From NCBI GenBank assembly GCA_913047375.1, contig CAJWTV010000001.1, positions 124,001-188,000 on the forward strand: DNA of 64,000 nt. Direction: 5' to 3'. Of the stretch, positions 42,390-52,830 are shown in pieces; position 1 is the first letter of the stretch; each line of letters opens with the position of its first letter. The stretch is from an uncultured Polaribacter sp. (GTDB taxonomy: Bacteria; Bacteroidota; Bacteroidia; Flavobacteriales; Flavobacteriaceae). Under the pieces are notes generated by a model. It worked only from the letters and a program-made list of their open reading frames with translations. It did not search any database and was not told where the DNA came from. The position numbers were made by a program, and so were the translations under genes.

Positions 42390-44807
42390 TTAATGATTTC
42401 CAATAGGAGAACCATCTGGTATTTTTGGTGATAAAAATTTCTTAAACGATTTTGGATTTTTCTCAAAATTATCAATCTTTTTAATCATTAACAAATCATA
42501 TATTTTTTGAGTGCCTAAAGATTTTCTATTGATTAGATGTTGCTTAATTTCCTCTAATTTAAAATCAATAATTGCATTTACTTGAATGTATTGATTTTTA
42601 ACTCTTGAAAGATAGAACAATTGTTCTATTACTGTATAATTAATCGTGTTTTGTAATTCTTGATAATAGCTATCTTTATGTGACTTTTTAATAGTTTTAA
42701 AAATCAATTCATCTAACAACTCATCTAACCCTAGTTGCCCTTTATTTAAACTCTTATACGCAATTAATCTTGATGCTCGTTCAGGGTGTAATAATAGACT
42801 TAGAGTCATTTCTGAGGCTGTTTCTACTGCAGAAAAAGCATCAAAAGCAACACCTAATTTAGTGCTAAAAGATTCTCTAGTCCTATCGTATCCCATCGCC
42901 CTTGGTGGAAATAATTTTAATTTCTCTTTCGGAATTGCAATTTCATCAACACTTAGAGTTTGTAAAACTGCTTGTAATGCAATTCTTTCAGAGATACCAG
43001 ATACTTGCTTAACAATAGTTTGATTATCTCCTTTAACAGCATAATTATACTCTAATCCTCCAATGAGTTTTACTGTTGCTTCTGTCTGATATCTATGAAA
43101 GAAATATAAAGGCACAAAGAGGTCTTCTAAAACCGAATAGGGTTCGTCCAATTTAATATTATCTACGGAAAAATTTTCAATTGCCGTTTTTCTTATTTTT
43201 AAAACATTATATAATTCATCATAAATACTACCTCCGTTATCCCATAAGTGAGCAGATATACTGGCACTTCCTTTGGGTCTAGCATCTGAGTCAGATAAAT
43301 ATTTCAATCCATCTAAAGTAGCCTTTTCTAAGATTGACTTCAATCCTTCATCTTCCTCTTTTTTTGATGGAAAATCTTGATAGAAATAAGCTACAGTCAC
43401 TTTGTCCCATGCTCCTATTTTTGTATCATATACATTTGAAAAATCTATTTCACCCTCTTTCAAAGAAAATTTAGGGTGCGGGTAATCCATCACAGAGGAT
43501 CTACCATTAGTACTTGCCGCAAAATTATGAGCAAATCCTAATGTATGGCCAATCTCGTGAGCTGATAATTGTCTTATTCGTGCAATCGCCATTTTTAAGG
43601 CAAAGTCATCATTAATTGAATCATTTTTATAAGATGCTTTTAAGGCTTGAGCTATTAAAAAGTCTTGACGTATTCTTAAACTTCCTAAACTCACATGTCC
43701 TTTAATAATTTCACCAGTCCTGGGGTCAGATATACTTGCACCGTAACTCCAACCTCGTGTAGAACGATGAACCCATTGTACCATATTATACCTTATATCT
43801 AAAGGATCTACGCCTTGAGGAAGCATTTTCATTTGAAATGCATTTTTATAACCAATAGACTCAAATGCTTGATTCCACCATCGACCACCATCAAGTAAAG
43901 CAGAACGAACGGGCTCTGGAGTTCCTCTATCTAAATAATAAATAATTGGTTCTTTAGCTTCCGAAATAATGGAATTAGGATCCTTCTTTTCTAAACGATG
44001 TCTATAAATATATCTTTTTTTAATCGATTTGTTAATGGGTGTCGCATAGTCTAAATAAGACATTGAATAACCTCCTGAGCGTGTATCAAATTTCCTAGGT
44101 TGATAACCCTTATCTGGCAATTCGATGAAAGAGTGGTGTTGATTTACAGAAACTAAACTAGCATTTGGTGACACACTTCGAATGTCATAACTCTTTGGCG
44201 TACCCTTAAAAGTCAGTAAAACATCGAATTCTACATTCTTAGGAAATGCCTTAGTCCTATCTATATTGAAGGCGCTTTTACTTATATCTAAACTATAGCT
44301 ACCCTGCTTTTTTGTAGCTAATATTTTAGAAACTCCATGAGCATCTTGCATAAAAAAATTAGTGGCATCAACTAAATAAAAGCCGTTTTTTTGTTCTTTA
44401 ATAATAAAACCGTGTAATACTGACTTAGCGAATGCTTCTTTTACAGATTTTTTTTCTTCTATATTATCCGTAATCGCTCTATAATCCTGATTGGGTTGAA
44501 TCAATAAGATTTTATTTCCAGTTTTTTTAAAATAAACAACTACTCCTCCACCTAATTGACCTCGATCTAAGCCAATGTCATTTGAACCTATGCCTTCAGA
44601 GAGTGATCGCATATATAAAAATTCATTTTCTAATTTATTTATCTGTAAAAAAATTTTATCAATATTTTCATCATAGTAAAAGTCTAAATAACCTTCATAT
44701 TTGGTTATTCCTTTTTGTAATTTATTATTTAATTTATCAGTAAAAAACTGTGAAAAACCATCAAAAGAGATTGAAATAAATAATAAAATTAATAATGTTT
44801 TTTTCAT
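42390..44807 (-). CDS. Secreted zinc metalloprotease (metzincin, DUF5117/DUF4953 type)
   Basis: This 805-residue protein has a signal peptide (about 1-21, ending DGFSQ). The large N-terminal beta region (DUF5117-like, with ANLVSVNQHHSFIELPDKGYQPR-type segment near 210-240) precedes the catalytic domain. Its zinc site HEIGHTLGFAHNF (about 416-428) is the metzincin HExxHxxGxxH form, and SVMDYPHP is the Met-turn. The C-terminal third is helical. Bacteroidota carry many such proteases; targets are unknown. No T9SS tail or lipobox is visible, so it is probably periplasmic or released by another route. Confidence 0.88.
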   Translation of the reverse strand: MKKTLLILLFISISFDGFSQFFTDKLNNKLQKGITKYEGYLDFYYDENIDKIFLQINKLENEFLYMRSLSEGIGSNDIGLDRGQLGGGVVVYFKKTGNKILLIQPNQDYRAITDNIEEKKSVKEAFAKSVLHGFIIKEQKNGFYLVDATNFFMQDAHGVSKILATKKQGSYSLDISKSAFNIDRTKAFPKNVEFDVLLTFKGTPKSYDIRSVSPNASLVSVNQHHSFIELPDKGYQPRKFDTRSGGYSMSYLDYATPINKSIKKRYIYRHRLEKKDPNSIISEAKEPIIYYLDRGTPEPVRSALLDGGRWWNQAFESIGYKNAFQMKMLPQGVDPLDIRYNMVQWVHRSTRGWSYGASISDPRTGEIIKGHVSLGSLRIRQDFLIAQALKASYKNDSINDDFALKMAIARIRQLSAHEIGHTLGFAHNFAASTNGRSSVMDYPHPKFSLKEGEIDFSNVYDTKIGAWDKVTVAYFYQDFPSKKEEDEGLKSILEKATLDGLKYLSDSDARPKGSASISAHLWDNGGSIYDELYNVLKIRKTAIENFSVDNIKLDEPYSVLEDLFVPLYFFHRYQTEATVKLIGGLEYNYAVKGDNQTIVKQVSGISERIALQAVLQTLSVDEIAIPKEKLKLFPPRAMGYDRTRESFSTKLGVAFDAFSAVETASEMTLSLLLHPERASRLIAYKSLNKGQLGLDELLDELIFKTIKKSHKDSYYQELQNTINYTVIEQLFYLSRVKNQYIQVNAIIDFKLEEIKQHLINRKSLGTQKIYDLLMIKKIDNFEKNPKSFKKFLSPKIPDGSPIGNH

Positions 44808-44878
44808 AATAAATATATTTTTTATAAATCTATAAAATAACTCTCACCTTTTAAAAGAAGAAATCATAAAAATTCATT

Positions 44879-44886
44879 TATTTTTG
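44879..44886 (+). promoter_or_regulatory. prfB -7 box next to the start codon
   Basis: TATTTTTG is an exact TAnnTTTG, ending two bases before ATG 44889 and eight before ATG 44895. The expected transcript begins near 44892, which favours the second ATG and a leaderless or nearly leaderless mRNA. Confidence 0.5.
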
Positions 44887-44894
44887 TAATGCTT

Positions 44895-45986
44895 ATGATT
44901 ACACAAGACCAACTTAAAGATATATCAATAAGAATAGATAAGTTAAAATCTTACTTAGAGATTGATAAAAAACTTATTGAAATCACAAATGAGGAAGAAA
45001 AAATAACAAATCCAGATTTTTGGAATGATCCAAAGAAAGCTGAATTGGTAATGAAAGATCTTAGATTCAAAAAAAAATGGGTTGAAGATTACAAAAAGGT
45101 GATTTCTTTAAATGAAGATGTTAATGTATTGTATGATTTTTTTAAAGAAGGTGAGGTTGACGAGAATGAAGTTATTGAACAATTTGAAAAAACAAGTGTT
45201 TTTTTAGAGGATATTGAATTTAAAAATATGCTCTCTGAGGAAGGTGATTCTTTATCTGCCACAATACAAATATCTGCTGGTGCCGGTGGAACAGAAAGTT
45301 GTGACTGGGTAGAAATGTTATCTAGAATGTATAGTATGTGGGCAGATAAACAAGGCTTTAAGCTAAAGACTCTTAATTATCAAGCAGGAGATGTCGTTGG
45401 AATAAAAACAATAACTATAGAGATTGAGGGAGATTATGCCTTTGGTTGGTTAAAAGGAGAAAATGGAGTTCATAGATTAGTAAGAATTTCACCTTTTGAT
45501 AGCAATGCAAAAAGACATACAACATTTGGTTCTGTATATGTTTTTCCTGTAGTAGATGATTCAATCGAGATTGATGTAAACCCTGCAGATATAGAAATTG
45601 TAACCGCTAGGTCTAGTGGAGCTGGAGGCCAAAATGTAAATAAAGTAGAAACTAAAGTTCAGTTAACCCATAAACCATCAGGAATACAAATATCTTGTTC
45701 TAATTCTCGCTCTCAGCATGATAATAGAGCAACTGCAATTAAAATGTTAAAATCTCAGTTGTACGAAATTGAATTACAAAAACAACAAGCAGCAAGAAAC
45801 GATATTGAATCTAATAAAATGAAAAATGAATGGGGAAGTCAGATTCGCAATTATGTAATGCATCCTTATAAGTTAATAAAAGACGTAAGAACTGCTCATG
45901 AAACAGGAAATGTAGATTCAGTCATGGATGGAAACATTAATGCTTTTTTGAAGTCTTATTTAATGTTAAATGGACAAAAGAAATAG
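44895..45986 (+). CDS. prfB: Peptide chain release factor 2
   Basis: RF2 ends translation at UAA and UGA. The protein has the helical N-terminal domain and the catalytic loop [15 protein letters not shown] with the GGQ motif. The stop-recognition region lies before it ([20 protein letters not shown]). I start at MITQDQLKD (44895, 363 residues), since an ATG two codons earlier would precede the predicted transcript start. The programmed +1 frameshift (CTTTGA) that controls RF2 in many bacteria is absent: the equivalent position after LKSYL reads tta gag in one open frame. arsC follows after nine bases. Confidence 0.95.
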   Translation: MITQDQLKDISIRIDKLKSYLEIDKKLIEITNEEEKITNPDFWNDPKKAELVMKDLRFKKKWVEDYKKVISLNEDVNVLYDFFKEGEVDENEVIEQFEKTSVFLEDIEFKNMLSEEGDSLSATIQISAGAGGTESCDWVEMLSRMYSMWADKQGFKLKTLNYQAGDVVGIKTITIEIEGDYAFGWLKGENGVHRLVRISPFDSNAKRHTTFGSVYVFPVVDDSIEIDVNPADIEIVTARSSGAGGQNVNKVETKVQLTHKPSGIQISCSNSRSQHDNRATAIKMLKSQLYEIELQKQQAARNDIESNKMKNEWGSQIRNYVMHPYKLIKDVRTAHETGNVDSVMDGNINAFLKSYLMLNGQKK

Positions 45987-45995
45987 TTTAAATAA

Positions 45996-46337
45996 ATGAT
46001 AAAAATATACCATAATCCACGTTGTTCAAAATCTAGAGAGGCTTTAACTCTTCTAGAGAATTCTAATGTAGCGTTTGAAACGATAAAATATTTAACCGAT
46101 CCTTTATCAGTAAAAGAATTGACAGAAATAATCAAACTTTTAAAAATTGATCCAATTGATTTGTTAAGGAAAAATGAAAAAATTTGGAAAGAAAATTTTA
46201 AAGGAAAAAAATTATCTGACAAAGAAATTATTTCTATTATGGTCGATAATCCTAAATTAATTGAACGCCCTATTATTATAAATAAAAATAAAGCAATTAT
46301 TGGTCGACCTTCAACTAAAGTAGATTCAATAATCTAA
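45996..46337 (+). CDS. arsC: Arsenate reductase-like protein (ArsC/Spx fold)
   Basis: The 113-residue protein starts MIKIYHNPRCSKSREALTLLE, with the redox cysteine and basic residues of glutaredoxin-dependent arsenate reductases. It keeps the downstream ERPIIINKNKAIIGRPSTKV block with the conserved arginines. No arsenite pump or ArsR regulator is nearby, so this may be a general thiol-reductase relative. Spx itself has a CxxC in this position, absent here. Co-transcription with prfB is likely. Confidence 0.88.
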   Translation: MIKIYHNPRCSKSREALTLLENSNVAFETIKYLTDPLSVKELTEIIKLLKIDPIDLLRKNEKIWKENFKGKKLSDKEIISIMVDNPKLIERPIIINKNKAIIGRPSTKVDSII

Positions 46338-46390
46338 AGGAATAATATTTTCTTTAACTTTTCTTTAACTAGGTGAAATCAAACTTAAGA

Positions 46391-46398
46391 TAACTTTG
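46391..46398 (+). promoter_or_regulatory. -7 box of the outer-membrane receptor gene
   Basis: TAACTTTG is an exact TAnnTTTG, 28 bases before the TTG start at 46427. Confidence 0.5.
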
Positions 46399-46426
46399 CC
46401 TGGTAAATTAAATAGTAAATAACATT

Positions 46427-48889
46427 TTGAATAAAACAGCATTATTACTCATTTTTTTCTTTTTTTCCATAACCTTTTTATTTGCACAAAAAACAAATAA
46501 TGAAAATACGATTAACATAACTGGTAAGGTTATAGATAAGCAAACCAATGTCCCCTTAGAATATGCTACGATTATTTTAAAGGAAGCTAAAACTAAAAAT
46601 ATTTATGGTGGAATTACAAATGACAAAGGGATATTTGATATCAAAATTCCAAAAGGAAACTACAATATAAATATTGAATATATTTCTTTTAAAACTATAA
46701 AACTACCAAGACAAAGTTTGTCCTCGAGTAAAGACTTTGGAACCATTAAACTTTCAGAGGATACCAATAGCTTAAACGAAGTAGTTATAATTGCAGAGAA
46801 ATCAACTGTAGATATACGATTAGACAAACGTATCTATAATGTTGGAAAAGATATGACGGTAAAAGGAGGAACTGCTTCGGACGTTTTGGATAACGTTCCA
46901 TCTGTAAATGTAGATGTTGAAGGAAATGTAAGTCTAAGAGGAAACGAAAATGTACGTATATTAATTGATGGGAAACCCTCTGCTTTAGTAGGCTTAAGTG
47001 GAGCTGATGCGTTAAGACAATTACCTTCTGACGCAATAGAAAGAGTTGAAGTTATTACCTCCCCTTCTGCAAGGTATGATGCGGAAGGAACAGCAGGGAT
47101 TTTAAATATAATTTTAAGAAAAGGTAAAGCTTTAGGTTTTAATGGCTCTACAAATACAACTATTGGAAGCCCTGATCAATTTCAATTAGCTACGAACTTA
47201 AATCAAAGAGGTGAAAAAACGAATCTATTTTCTAATATCGGATATAGCTTAAGTGATGGTCCAGGAAACTCTTTTACAAATTTAAGAAACCTTACAAACG
47301 GAATAATTACTAATTCGAGAGTTGAGGATGTAAATTGGTCACGTAAAAGAAAAAGTTTTAATGCTAATGTAGGTCTAGAATATTTTTTAACTAAAGAAAG
47401 TTCATTAATAGGAACTGTTTTTTATAAAACGACTAAAGGAAAAACTTTTTCAGAAAATAAGATTAATGAATTTGATGAAAATATAAATCTTACCGATAGT
47501 GCTACTAGGCTACAAGATGAAAACTCCAATGATCAAACAGTTCAATATTCTTTAAACTACACAAATAACTTCAATAAAGAAGGTCACAAATTAACAATAG
47601 ACCTTCAGTATAGTGACAGTAAAGAAAATGAAGAAGCAATTAATATAGAGACAGGTTTTAATAATGAGAATAACACAACAGACGAATCCTCAACAAGATC
47701 ATTAGTTCAGGCTGATTATGTTTTACCAATTGGAGAGAATTCTCAATTTGAAGCTGGGTATCGTGGTGATTTTCAAAATTTAAACTCAGCATTTTTAGTG
47801 ACACCAATTACTGACCCTGATTTTAATCCTTCTAACAGCCTAAATTTCGAACAGAACGTCAATGCGTTTTATACACAATATGGTAATAAATTTAATAAAT
47901 TTTCAATTCTTTTAGGTCTACGTTTAGAAACGACAAATGTAAAAGTTAGATTATTAGATACTAATGAAAATAATGATTTTTACTATGCTGAATTATTTCC
48001 AACTTTAAATATTGGTTATGAAGCTACCGAAAAACAAAGTTTTACATTGGGGTATAGCAGACGTTTAAGAAGACCTAGATATTGGTATTTAAACCCTTTT
48101 GAATCAAGAAATAGTCAAAATATTATCTATAAAGGAAATCCAGCCTTAATTCCAACCTTCACAAATTCATTCGATTTAGGGTACTTAAACAGAATAGGAA
48201 AATTGACTTTAAACTCATCAATTTACTATCAACATTCTATTAATAATATAAGTAGAGTTAAAAGGCAAGAAATAAGAGAAATTAATGGTAATGATGAATC
48301 AGTATTAATCTTAGAACCAATTAATTTAGCTTCAGAGGATCGCTATGGATTTGAATTTACGGGTAATTATAATACCTCTAAAACAATCCGTTTTGATGGT
48401 AGCTTTAATTTCTATAATTCAAAAACAGAAGGTAGCTATAGCTACAGTTTTTTAGATCCAATTACTAATATTTCGTCAATAATTACTAATAACTTAAGTA
48501 ATAGTAATACAAGTTGGAGGGCTCGTTTTAATTCTAGAATAACATTACCATATAAAATAGAATGGCAAACTAGACTGTCTTACAGGGGACCAAGTGAAAG
48601 TGCACAGAGTATTTCTAAAGGAATTTTCTCAGCAAATTTAGCTTTCAGCAAAGATATTTTAAAAGAAAAAGCGACTTTAGTCTTAAATATAAGTGATGTG
48701 TTTAATTCTAGAAAAAGGAACTCATTGAGTTATGTTCCAAATAGAGATAATCCAACTAATATTTCTGATCAAACTTTTCAATGGAGGATGCGTCAAATAT
48801 CTCTAAATTTCACTTATAGATTTAACCAACAAAAAAAAGAGCAAAGGAACGATAGAAATAATGGTGATGGAGAAAGTTATGGAGGATAA
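46427..48889 (+). CDS. TonB-dependent receptor-like outer-membrane beta-barrel protein
   Basis: The 820-residue protein begins with a signal peptide (ending LFAQ). A carboxypeptidase-regulatory-like beta sandwich follows (about 28-112, ITGKVIDKQTNVPLEYATIIL), then a plug domain (about 120-215: MTVKGGTASDVLDNVPSVNVDVEGNVSLRGN and PSARYDAEGTAGILNIILR). The long barrel ends in YRFNQQ before a charged tail. The plug-to-barrel layout fits the outer-membrane beta-barrel family OMP_b-brl_3, whose ligands are mostly unknown (peptides or siderophores are suspected). There is no SusD-like partner, so it is not a glycan receptor of the SusCD kind. TTG start. Confidence 0.87.
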   Translation: MNKTALLLIFFFFSITFLFAQKTNNENTINITGKVIDKQTNVPLEYATIILKEAKTKNIYGGITNDKGIFDIKIPKGNYNINIEYISFKTIKLPRQSLSSSKDFGTIKLSEDTNSLNEVVIIAEKSTVDIRLDKRIYNVGKDMTVKGGTASDVLDNVPSVNVDVEGNVSLRGNENVRILIDGKPSALVGLSGADALRQLPSDAIERVEVITSPSARYDAEGTAGILNIILRKGKALGFNGSTNTTIGSPDQFQLATNLNQRGEKTNLFSNIGYSLSDGPGNSFTNLRNLTNGIITNSRVEDVNWSRKRKSFNANVGLEYFLTKESSLIGTVFYKTTKGKTFSENKINEFDENINLTDSATRLQDENSNDQTVQYSLNYTNNFNKEGHKLTIDLQYSDSKENEEAINIETGFNNENNTTDESSTRSLVQADYVLPIGENSQFEAGYRGDFQNLNSAFLVTPITDPDFNPSNSLNFEQNVNAFYTQYGNKFNKFSILLGLRLETTNVKVRLLDTNENNDFYYAELFPTLNIGYEATEKQSFTLGYSRRLRRPRYWYLNPFESRNSQNIIYKGNPALIPTFTNSFDLGYLNRIGKLTLNSSIYYQHSINNISRVKRQEIREINGNDESVLILEPINLASEDRYGFEFTGNYNTSKTIRFDGSFNFYNSKTEGSYSYSFLDPITNISSIITNNLSNSNTSWRARFNSRITLPYKIEWQTRLSYRGPSESAQSISKGIFSANLAFSKDILKEKATLVLNISDVFNSRKRNSLSYVPNRDNPTNISDQTFQWRMRQISLNFTYRFNQQKKEQRNDRNNGDGESYGG

Positions 48890-48923
48890 ATTTTATTTTG
48901 TTTAGATTAAAAAATTAACACAT

Positions 48924-48960
48924 AAAAATCCTTATTCAATAATAATGAACAAGGATTTTT
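48924..48960. terminator. Bidirectional terminator between the receptor gene and lgt
   Basis: AAAAATCCTT (48924-48933) pairs with AAGGATTTTT (48951-48960). After one mismatch the stem continues with TTCA/TGAA. T-runs follow on both strands, fitting two convergent genes. Confidence 0.8.
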
Positions 48961-48983
48961 TATTTTATGTAATTTTAATAAAA

Positions 48984-49811
48984 TTATTTCTTCTTTCTAA
49001 GCATTAACCAGATTCCCAATAATACTAATGGAATACTCAATACTTGTCCAGTATTTAAAGGACTAAACAACCATTCCTCTCCTCTTTTTTGGACTTGAGG
49101 TTCCTTTATAAACTCTATCATAAAACGTAAAGACCATAAAACTGCTGTAAACAAGCCAAAGAGATACCCTACTTTTTGTTTCTTATCTGTTTTCCAATAT
49201 AAATACCACATTACTAAAAACAAGGCTAGGTAGCTAAATGCCTCATATAATTGTGTTGGGTGTCTTGGAGTTGTTTCTCCTGCTGCCTTAAAAATAACTC
49301 CAAAATTAGAACCTGTCTCTTTACCGTAAATTTCTGAATTAAAGAAATTACCAAACCGAATAAAGAAACCAGCTAAAGCAACCATAATTGCTAACCTATC
49401 TAAAATAAAAAGCCAGGGTTTTTGCAAATGCTTTTTAGCATAAAAATATAATGCGATTGGTATTCCTATTGCTGCACCATGACTAGCAAAACCAGTATAA
49501 CCAGTGAACTTCCAGCCACCGATAGATTTTTTAAAAGGCAAGATAATTTCTAATAAATGGTTCTGATAATAATCCCAACTGTAAAAAAATACATCTCCTA
49601 AACGCATACCAATTAACATAGATAAAAAGGTGTACATAAAAAGTGGATCTACCTTTTCAACAGGTATTTTGTCTTCAATATAGATTTTTTTCATGAATCG
49701 TATCCCTAACAAAAAAGCTGTTACAAACATTAAACTATACCAACGAATTGTAAAATAACCAAATAAATCTATTCCTAGGGATGGGTCCCAGTCAATTGCT
49801 AAAAAGTTCAT
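48984..49811 (-). CDS. lgt: Prolipoprotein diacylglyceryl transferase
   Basis: Lgt attaches diacylglycerol to the lipobox cysteine of prolipoproteins, an essential step for the many lipoproteins of this organism. The 275-residue protein has about seven helices. The Lgt signature lies in IRFGNFFNSEIYG (R-x-G-N-F-x-N-x-E), and the SHGAAIG segment matches the catalytic histidine region. The C-terminal FSPLNTGQVLSIPLVLLGI is typical. Two small/larger genes (yidD, cysS) lie just upstream on the same strand. Confidence 0.95.
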   Translation of the reverse strand: MNFLAIDWDPSLGIDLFGYFTIRWYSLMFVTAFLLGIRFMKKIYIEDKIPVEKVDPLFMYTFLSMLIGMRLGDVFFYSWDYYQNHLLEIILPFKKSIGGWKFTGYTGFASHGAAIGIPIALYFYAKKHLQKPWLFILDRLAIMVALAGFFIRFGNFFNSEIYGKETGSNFGVIFKAAGETTPRHPTQLYEAFSYLALFLVMWYLYWKTDKKQKVGYLFGLFTAVLWSLRFMIEFIKEPQVQKRGEEWLFSPLNTGQVLSIPLVLLGIWLMLRKKK

Positions 49812-49838
49812 ATGTGTATTAAAATTTAATTATTTAAA

Positions 49839-50078
49839 TTATTTATTATTCTTTATTTCTGGAACGGGATCATAACCACTTCCTCCCCATGGATTACAAC
49901 TGAAAATTCTTTTCAAAGCTAATAGTCCGCCAAAAAATAGACCATGTTTCTTAAGTGATTCTATCGTATAATGAGAACATGTTGGACTATATCTGCAAGT
50001 TGAAGATGTGAATGGAGATATTGCTGTTTGGTAAAACCGAACTAGTAATATAAATGGATATGAAAATATATTTTTCAA
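49839..50078 (-). CDS. yidD: Membrane protein insertion efficiency factor YidD
   Basis: A 79-residue membrane-associated protein that aids YidC-dependent insertion. The family signature is complete: [33 protein letters not shown] followed by [17 protein letters not shown], with the three conserved cysteines. It begins one base after the stop of cysS and is read together with it and probably lgt. (Motif positions: about residues 14-46 and 56-72.). Confidence 0.95.
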   Translation of the reverse strand: MKNIFSYPFILLVRFYQTAISPFTSSTCRYSPTCSHYTIESLKKHGLFFGGLLALKRIFSCNPWGGSGYDPVPEIKNNK

Positions 50079-50079
50079 A

Positions 50080-51558
50080 TTAATTTATTGAAAATGTTGT
50101 TCCTTCTCTACCGTCTTTTAATTGAATTCCCAAAGCTATTAATTCATCTCTTATTTGATCTGATAACGCCCAGTCCTTATTTTCTCTTGCTTGTTTTCTT
50201 AATTTTATTAACAACTCTACAACACCGTTTACTTTCTCTACATTGTCTTGAGTAGATTCATTTAATAAACCTAAAATATCAAATACAAATGCATTCATTG
50301 TCTTTTTTAATTCGGATAAATCATCAATTGTTAAAGTTGCATTTTGTTCTTTTATTTGATTAATAATTTTAACTGCTTCAAATAAATGTGATATTAAAAT
50401 TGGAGTATTAAAGTCGTCATTCATTGCAGAATAGCAATCGCTTTTCCATTTTTGAACATTAAAAGTGGACACTTTTCCTGGCTCTAATTTATCTAAAAAT
50501 GAAACAGCTCCCATTAATTTTGAGTGTCCTTTCTCTGATGCTTCTAATGCTTCACCGGAAAAGTCTAAAATACTTCTATAATTAGCTTGCATATTAAAAA
50601 AGCGAACTACACTTGCTTTAAATGGTTTGGGTAAAATATCATTTTCTCCACTTAAAATCTCATTTGGTAAAATGAAATTTCCTGTAGATTTTGCCATTTT
50701 TTGACTATTTAATAATAGCATATTAGTATGCATCCAATAATTTACAGGTTTCAAACCGCTACAAGTTTTTGATTGAGCAATTTCACATTCGTGGTGTGGG
50801 AATTTTAAATCCATTCCTCCTCCATGAATATCAAACTGATTACCCAAATATTTTGTACTCATTACAGAACATTCTAAATGCCAACCCGGAAAACCATCAG
50901 ACCAAGGAGATGGCCAACGCATAATATGCCTTTCATCTGCTTTCTTCCATAGGGCGAAATCTTGAGGATTCTTCTTATCAGATTGTCCATCTAAAGCTCT
51001 CGTATTATGAATTAAGTCTTCTACTTTCCTTCCTGATAAAATTCCATAATGACTATTTTTATTATATTCTAAAACATCAAAATAAACAGATCCGTTGACC
51101 TCATAAGCAAAGCCTTTTTCCAAGATTTCTTTAATCATTTCAATTTGCTCTACGATATGACCTGTAGCAGTTGGTTCTATGCTTGGTGGTAGAAAATTAT
51201 AATTTTTTAAGACATCATGAAAATCTACAGTATATCGCTGAACGACTTCCATCGGTTCTATTTGTTCTAAACGTGCTTTTTTAGCTATTCTGTCTTCTCC
51301 TTCATCTGCATCATTCTCTAAATGTCCTGCATCAGTAATATTACGGACGTAACGAACTTTATAGCCCAGATGTAATAAATATCTATATACAACATCAAAA
51401 AACATAAAGGTTCTAACATTACCCAAATGTGCATTGCTATAAACAGTTGGACCACATACGTACATGCCTACATATCCATCTGTTATAGTTTTAAAATCCT
51501 CTTTGTTTTTAGTGAGAGAATTATATACTTTTAATTGATTATTCTTATAGAGCTCCAT
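50080..51558 (-). CDS. cysS: Cysteine-tRNA ligase
   Basis: CysRS charges tRNA-Cys. The 492-residue class I synthetase shows the zinc-ligand cysteine and the HIGH-type motif in [20 protein letters not shown], the second zinc cysteine in [10 protein letters not shown], the [18 protein letters not shown] ligand block and the KMAKSTGN (KMSKS-type) loop. Length and order match the family. It heads a three-gene minus-strand unit with yidD and lgt. Confidence 0.97.
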   Translation of the reverse strand: MELYKNNQLKVYNSLTKNKEDFKTITDGYVGMYVCGPTVYSNAHLGNVRTFMFFDVVYRYLLHLGYKVRYVRNITDAGHLENDADEGEDRIAKKARLEQIEPMEVVQRYTVDFHDVLKNYNFLPPSIEPTATGHIVEQIEMIKEILEKGFAYEVNGSVYFDVLEYNKNSHYGILSGRKVEDLIHNTRALDGQSDKKNPQDFALWKKADERHIMRWPSPWSDGFPGWHLECSVMSTKYLGNQFDIHGGGMDLKFPHHECEIAQSKTCSGLKPVNYWMHTNMLLLNSQKMAKSTGNFILPNEILSGENDILPKPFKASVVRFFNMQANYRSILDFSGEALEASEKGHSKLMGAVSFLDKLEPGKVSTFNVQKWKSDCYSAMNDDFNTPILISHLFEAVKIINQIKEQNATLTIDDLSELKKTMNAFVFDILGLLNESTQDNVEKVNGVVELLIKLRKQARENKDWALSDQIRDELIALGIQLKDGREGTTFSIN

Positions 51559-51751
51559 TAAAAAATTGAGTTTTTATAGTTGATAAATATAGGTACTTTA
51601 TTAACAATAACGAAATAGAATTTATAGTAGATATTATTATAATTTTTTTTTAAAATTGGAGAAGTATTACAATAATAACAAACTAAATGAATCTTTGTTA
51701 TTACAGAACTCATAAAGTTTTAATTTTTTATACTTAAATTTACTCATTATA

Positions 51752-52819
51752 ATGAAGAATGAAAAAACAGCATTAAAGGAAAATCAAGGTGTTTCTAAAC
51801 CAGGGACAACCAGTAAAAGTGCTGCAGAAAAAATAAAAAAAAATAGAGTTAAACAAAATTCTGTTGATGAATTTGTTTCAAGAATATTAGATGGAGATAT
51901 TACTTTTTTAAGTCGCGCTATTACACTGGTTGAAAGCACCAATAATAAACATCAACAAAAAGCAAATGAAATTCTAGAGCGTTGTCTACCATTTGCAAAT
52001 AAATCTATTAGAATTGGTATTACTGGTGTACCTGGGGTTGGTAAAAGTACTTTTATTGAAGCTTTTGGAAAGTATTTAACCTCTAAAAAAAGCAAAGTAG
52101 CTGTATTAGCCGTTGACCCTAGTAGCACTATAAACAAAGGAAGTATCTTAGGAGACAAAACTCGAATGGATCAGTTAGTAACAGATCAAAATGCATTTAT
52201 TAGACCCTCTCCTTCTGGAAAATCTTTAGGAGGTGTTGCTCAAAAGACTAGAGAAAGCATTATCCTTTGTGAAGCAGCTGGGTTCAACACTATTATAATA
52301 GAAACTGTTGGTGTTGGACAATCTGAAACAGTGGTTCACTCAATGGTAGACTTTTTTTTATTATTAAAATTAGCTGGGGCTGGTGACGAATTACAAGGCA
52401 TTAAACGTGGAATTATAGAAATGGCTGATGCAATCGTAATTAATAAAGCAGATGGTGAGAATAAACAAAATGCCCAAATTGCAAAAGTTGAGTTTAATAG
52501 AGCACTACATTTATATCCTTTAAAGGAAAGTAAATGGCAGCCAAAAGTTTTAACCGCTAGTGCTATAAATAATATTGGGATTTCTGAAATAGATCAAATG
52601 ATTTCCGACTACATAATTCAAACAAAAGAAAATACTTATTTTGACTTTAAAAGAAATCAACAGAATGAGTTCTGGCTTTTGTCTACAATTGAACAGCAAT
52701 TAAAAAATAACTTCTATAATAATTCAAAAATAAAAGATAGATTATCTATAGAAGTTAGTAATTTAAAAAAAGGGAAAACAACTCCATTTAATGCTGCAAA
52801 AAGACTTCTGAATCTTTAA
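51752..52819 (+). CDS. meaB: Methylmalonyl-CoA mutase-associated GTPase MeaB
   Basis: MeaB is a G3E-family GTPase that loads and protects adenosylcobalamin in methylmalonyl-CoA mutase. The 355-residue protein has Walker A GVPGVGKS (92-99), the VDPSS loop, GSILGDKTRM, the switch region TVGVGQSET and the NKADGE base motif. The mutase subunits are not in this window. It is notable that the organism therefore uses B12, which fits the B12-binding regulator at 39149-40042. It is convergent with the last gene of the glucan operon. Confidence 0.95.
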   Translation: MKNEKTALKENQGVSKPGTTSKSAAEKIKKNRVKQNSVDEFVSRILDGDITFLSRAITLVESTNNKHQQKANEILERCLPFANKSIRIGITGVPGVGKSTFIEAFGKYLTSKKSKVAVLAVDPSSTINKGSILGDKTRMDQLVTDQNAFIRPSPSGKSLGGVAQKTRESIILCEAAGFNTIIIETVGVGQSETVVHSMVDFFLLLKLAGAGDELQGIKRGIIEMADAIVINKADGENKQNAQIAKVEFNRALHLYPLKESKWQPKVLTASAINNIGISEIDQMISDYIIQTKENTYFDFKRNQQNEFWLLSTIEQQLKNNFYNNSKIKDRLSIEVSNLKKGKTTPFNAAKRLLNL

Positions 52820-52830
52820 AAAATAGTTAG

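Noticed and set aside
51673-51703. TAATAACAAA / TTTGTTATTA inverted repeat upstream of meaB
   Set aside because: Pure A/T words with an 11-base gap in an A/T spacer; could be chance. A one-mismatch -7 box overlaps it, but evidence is too thin to list.
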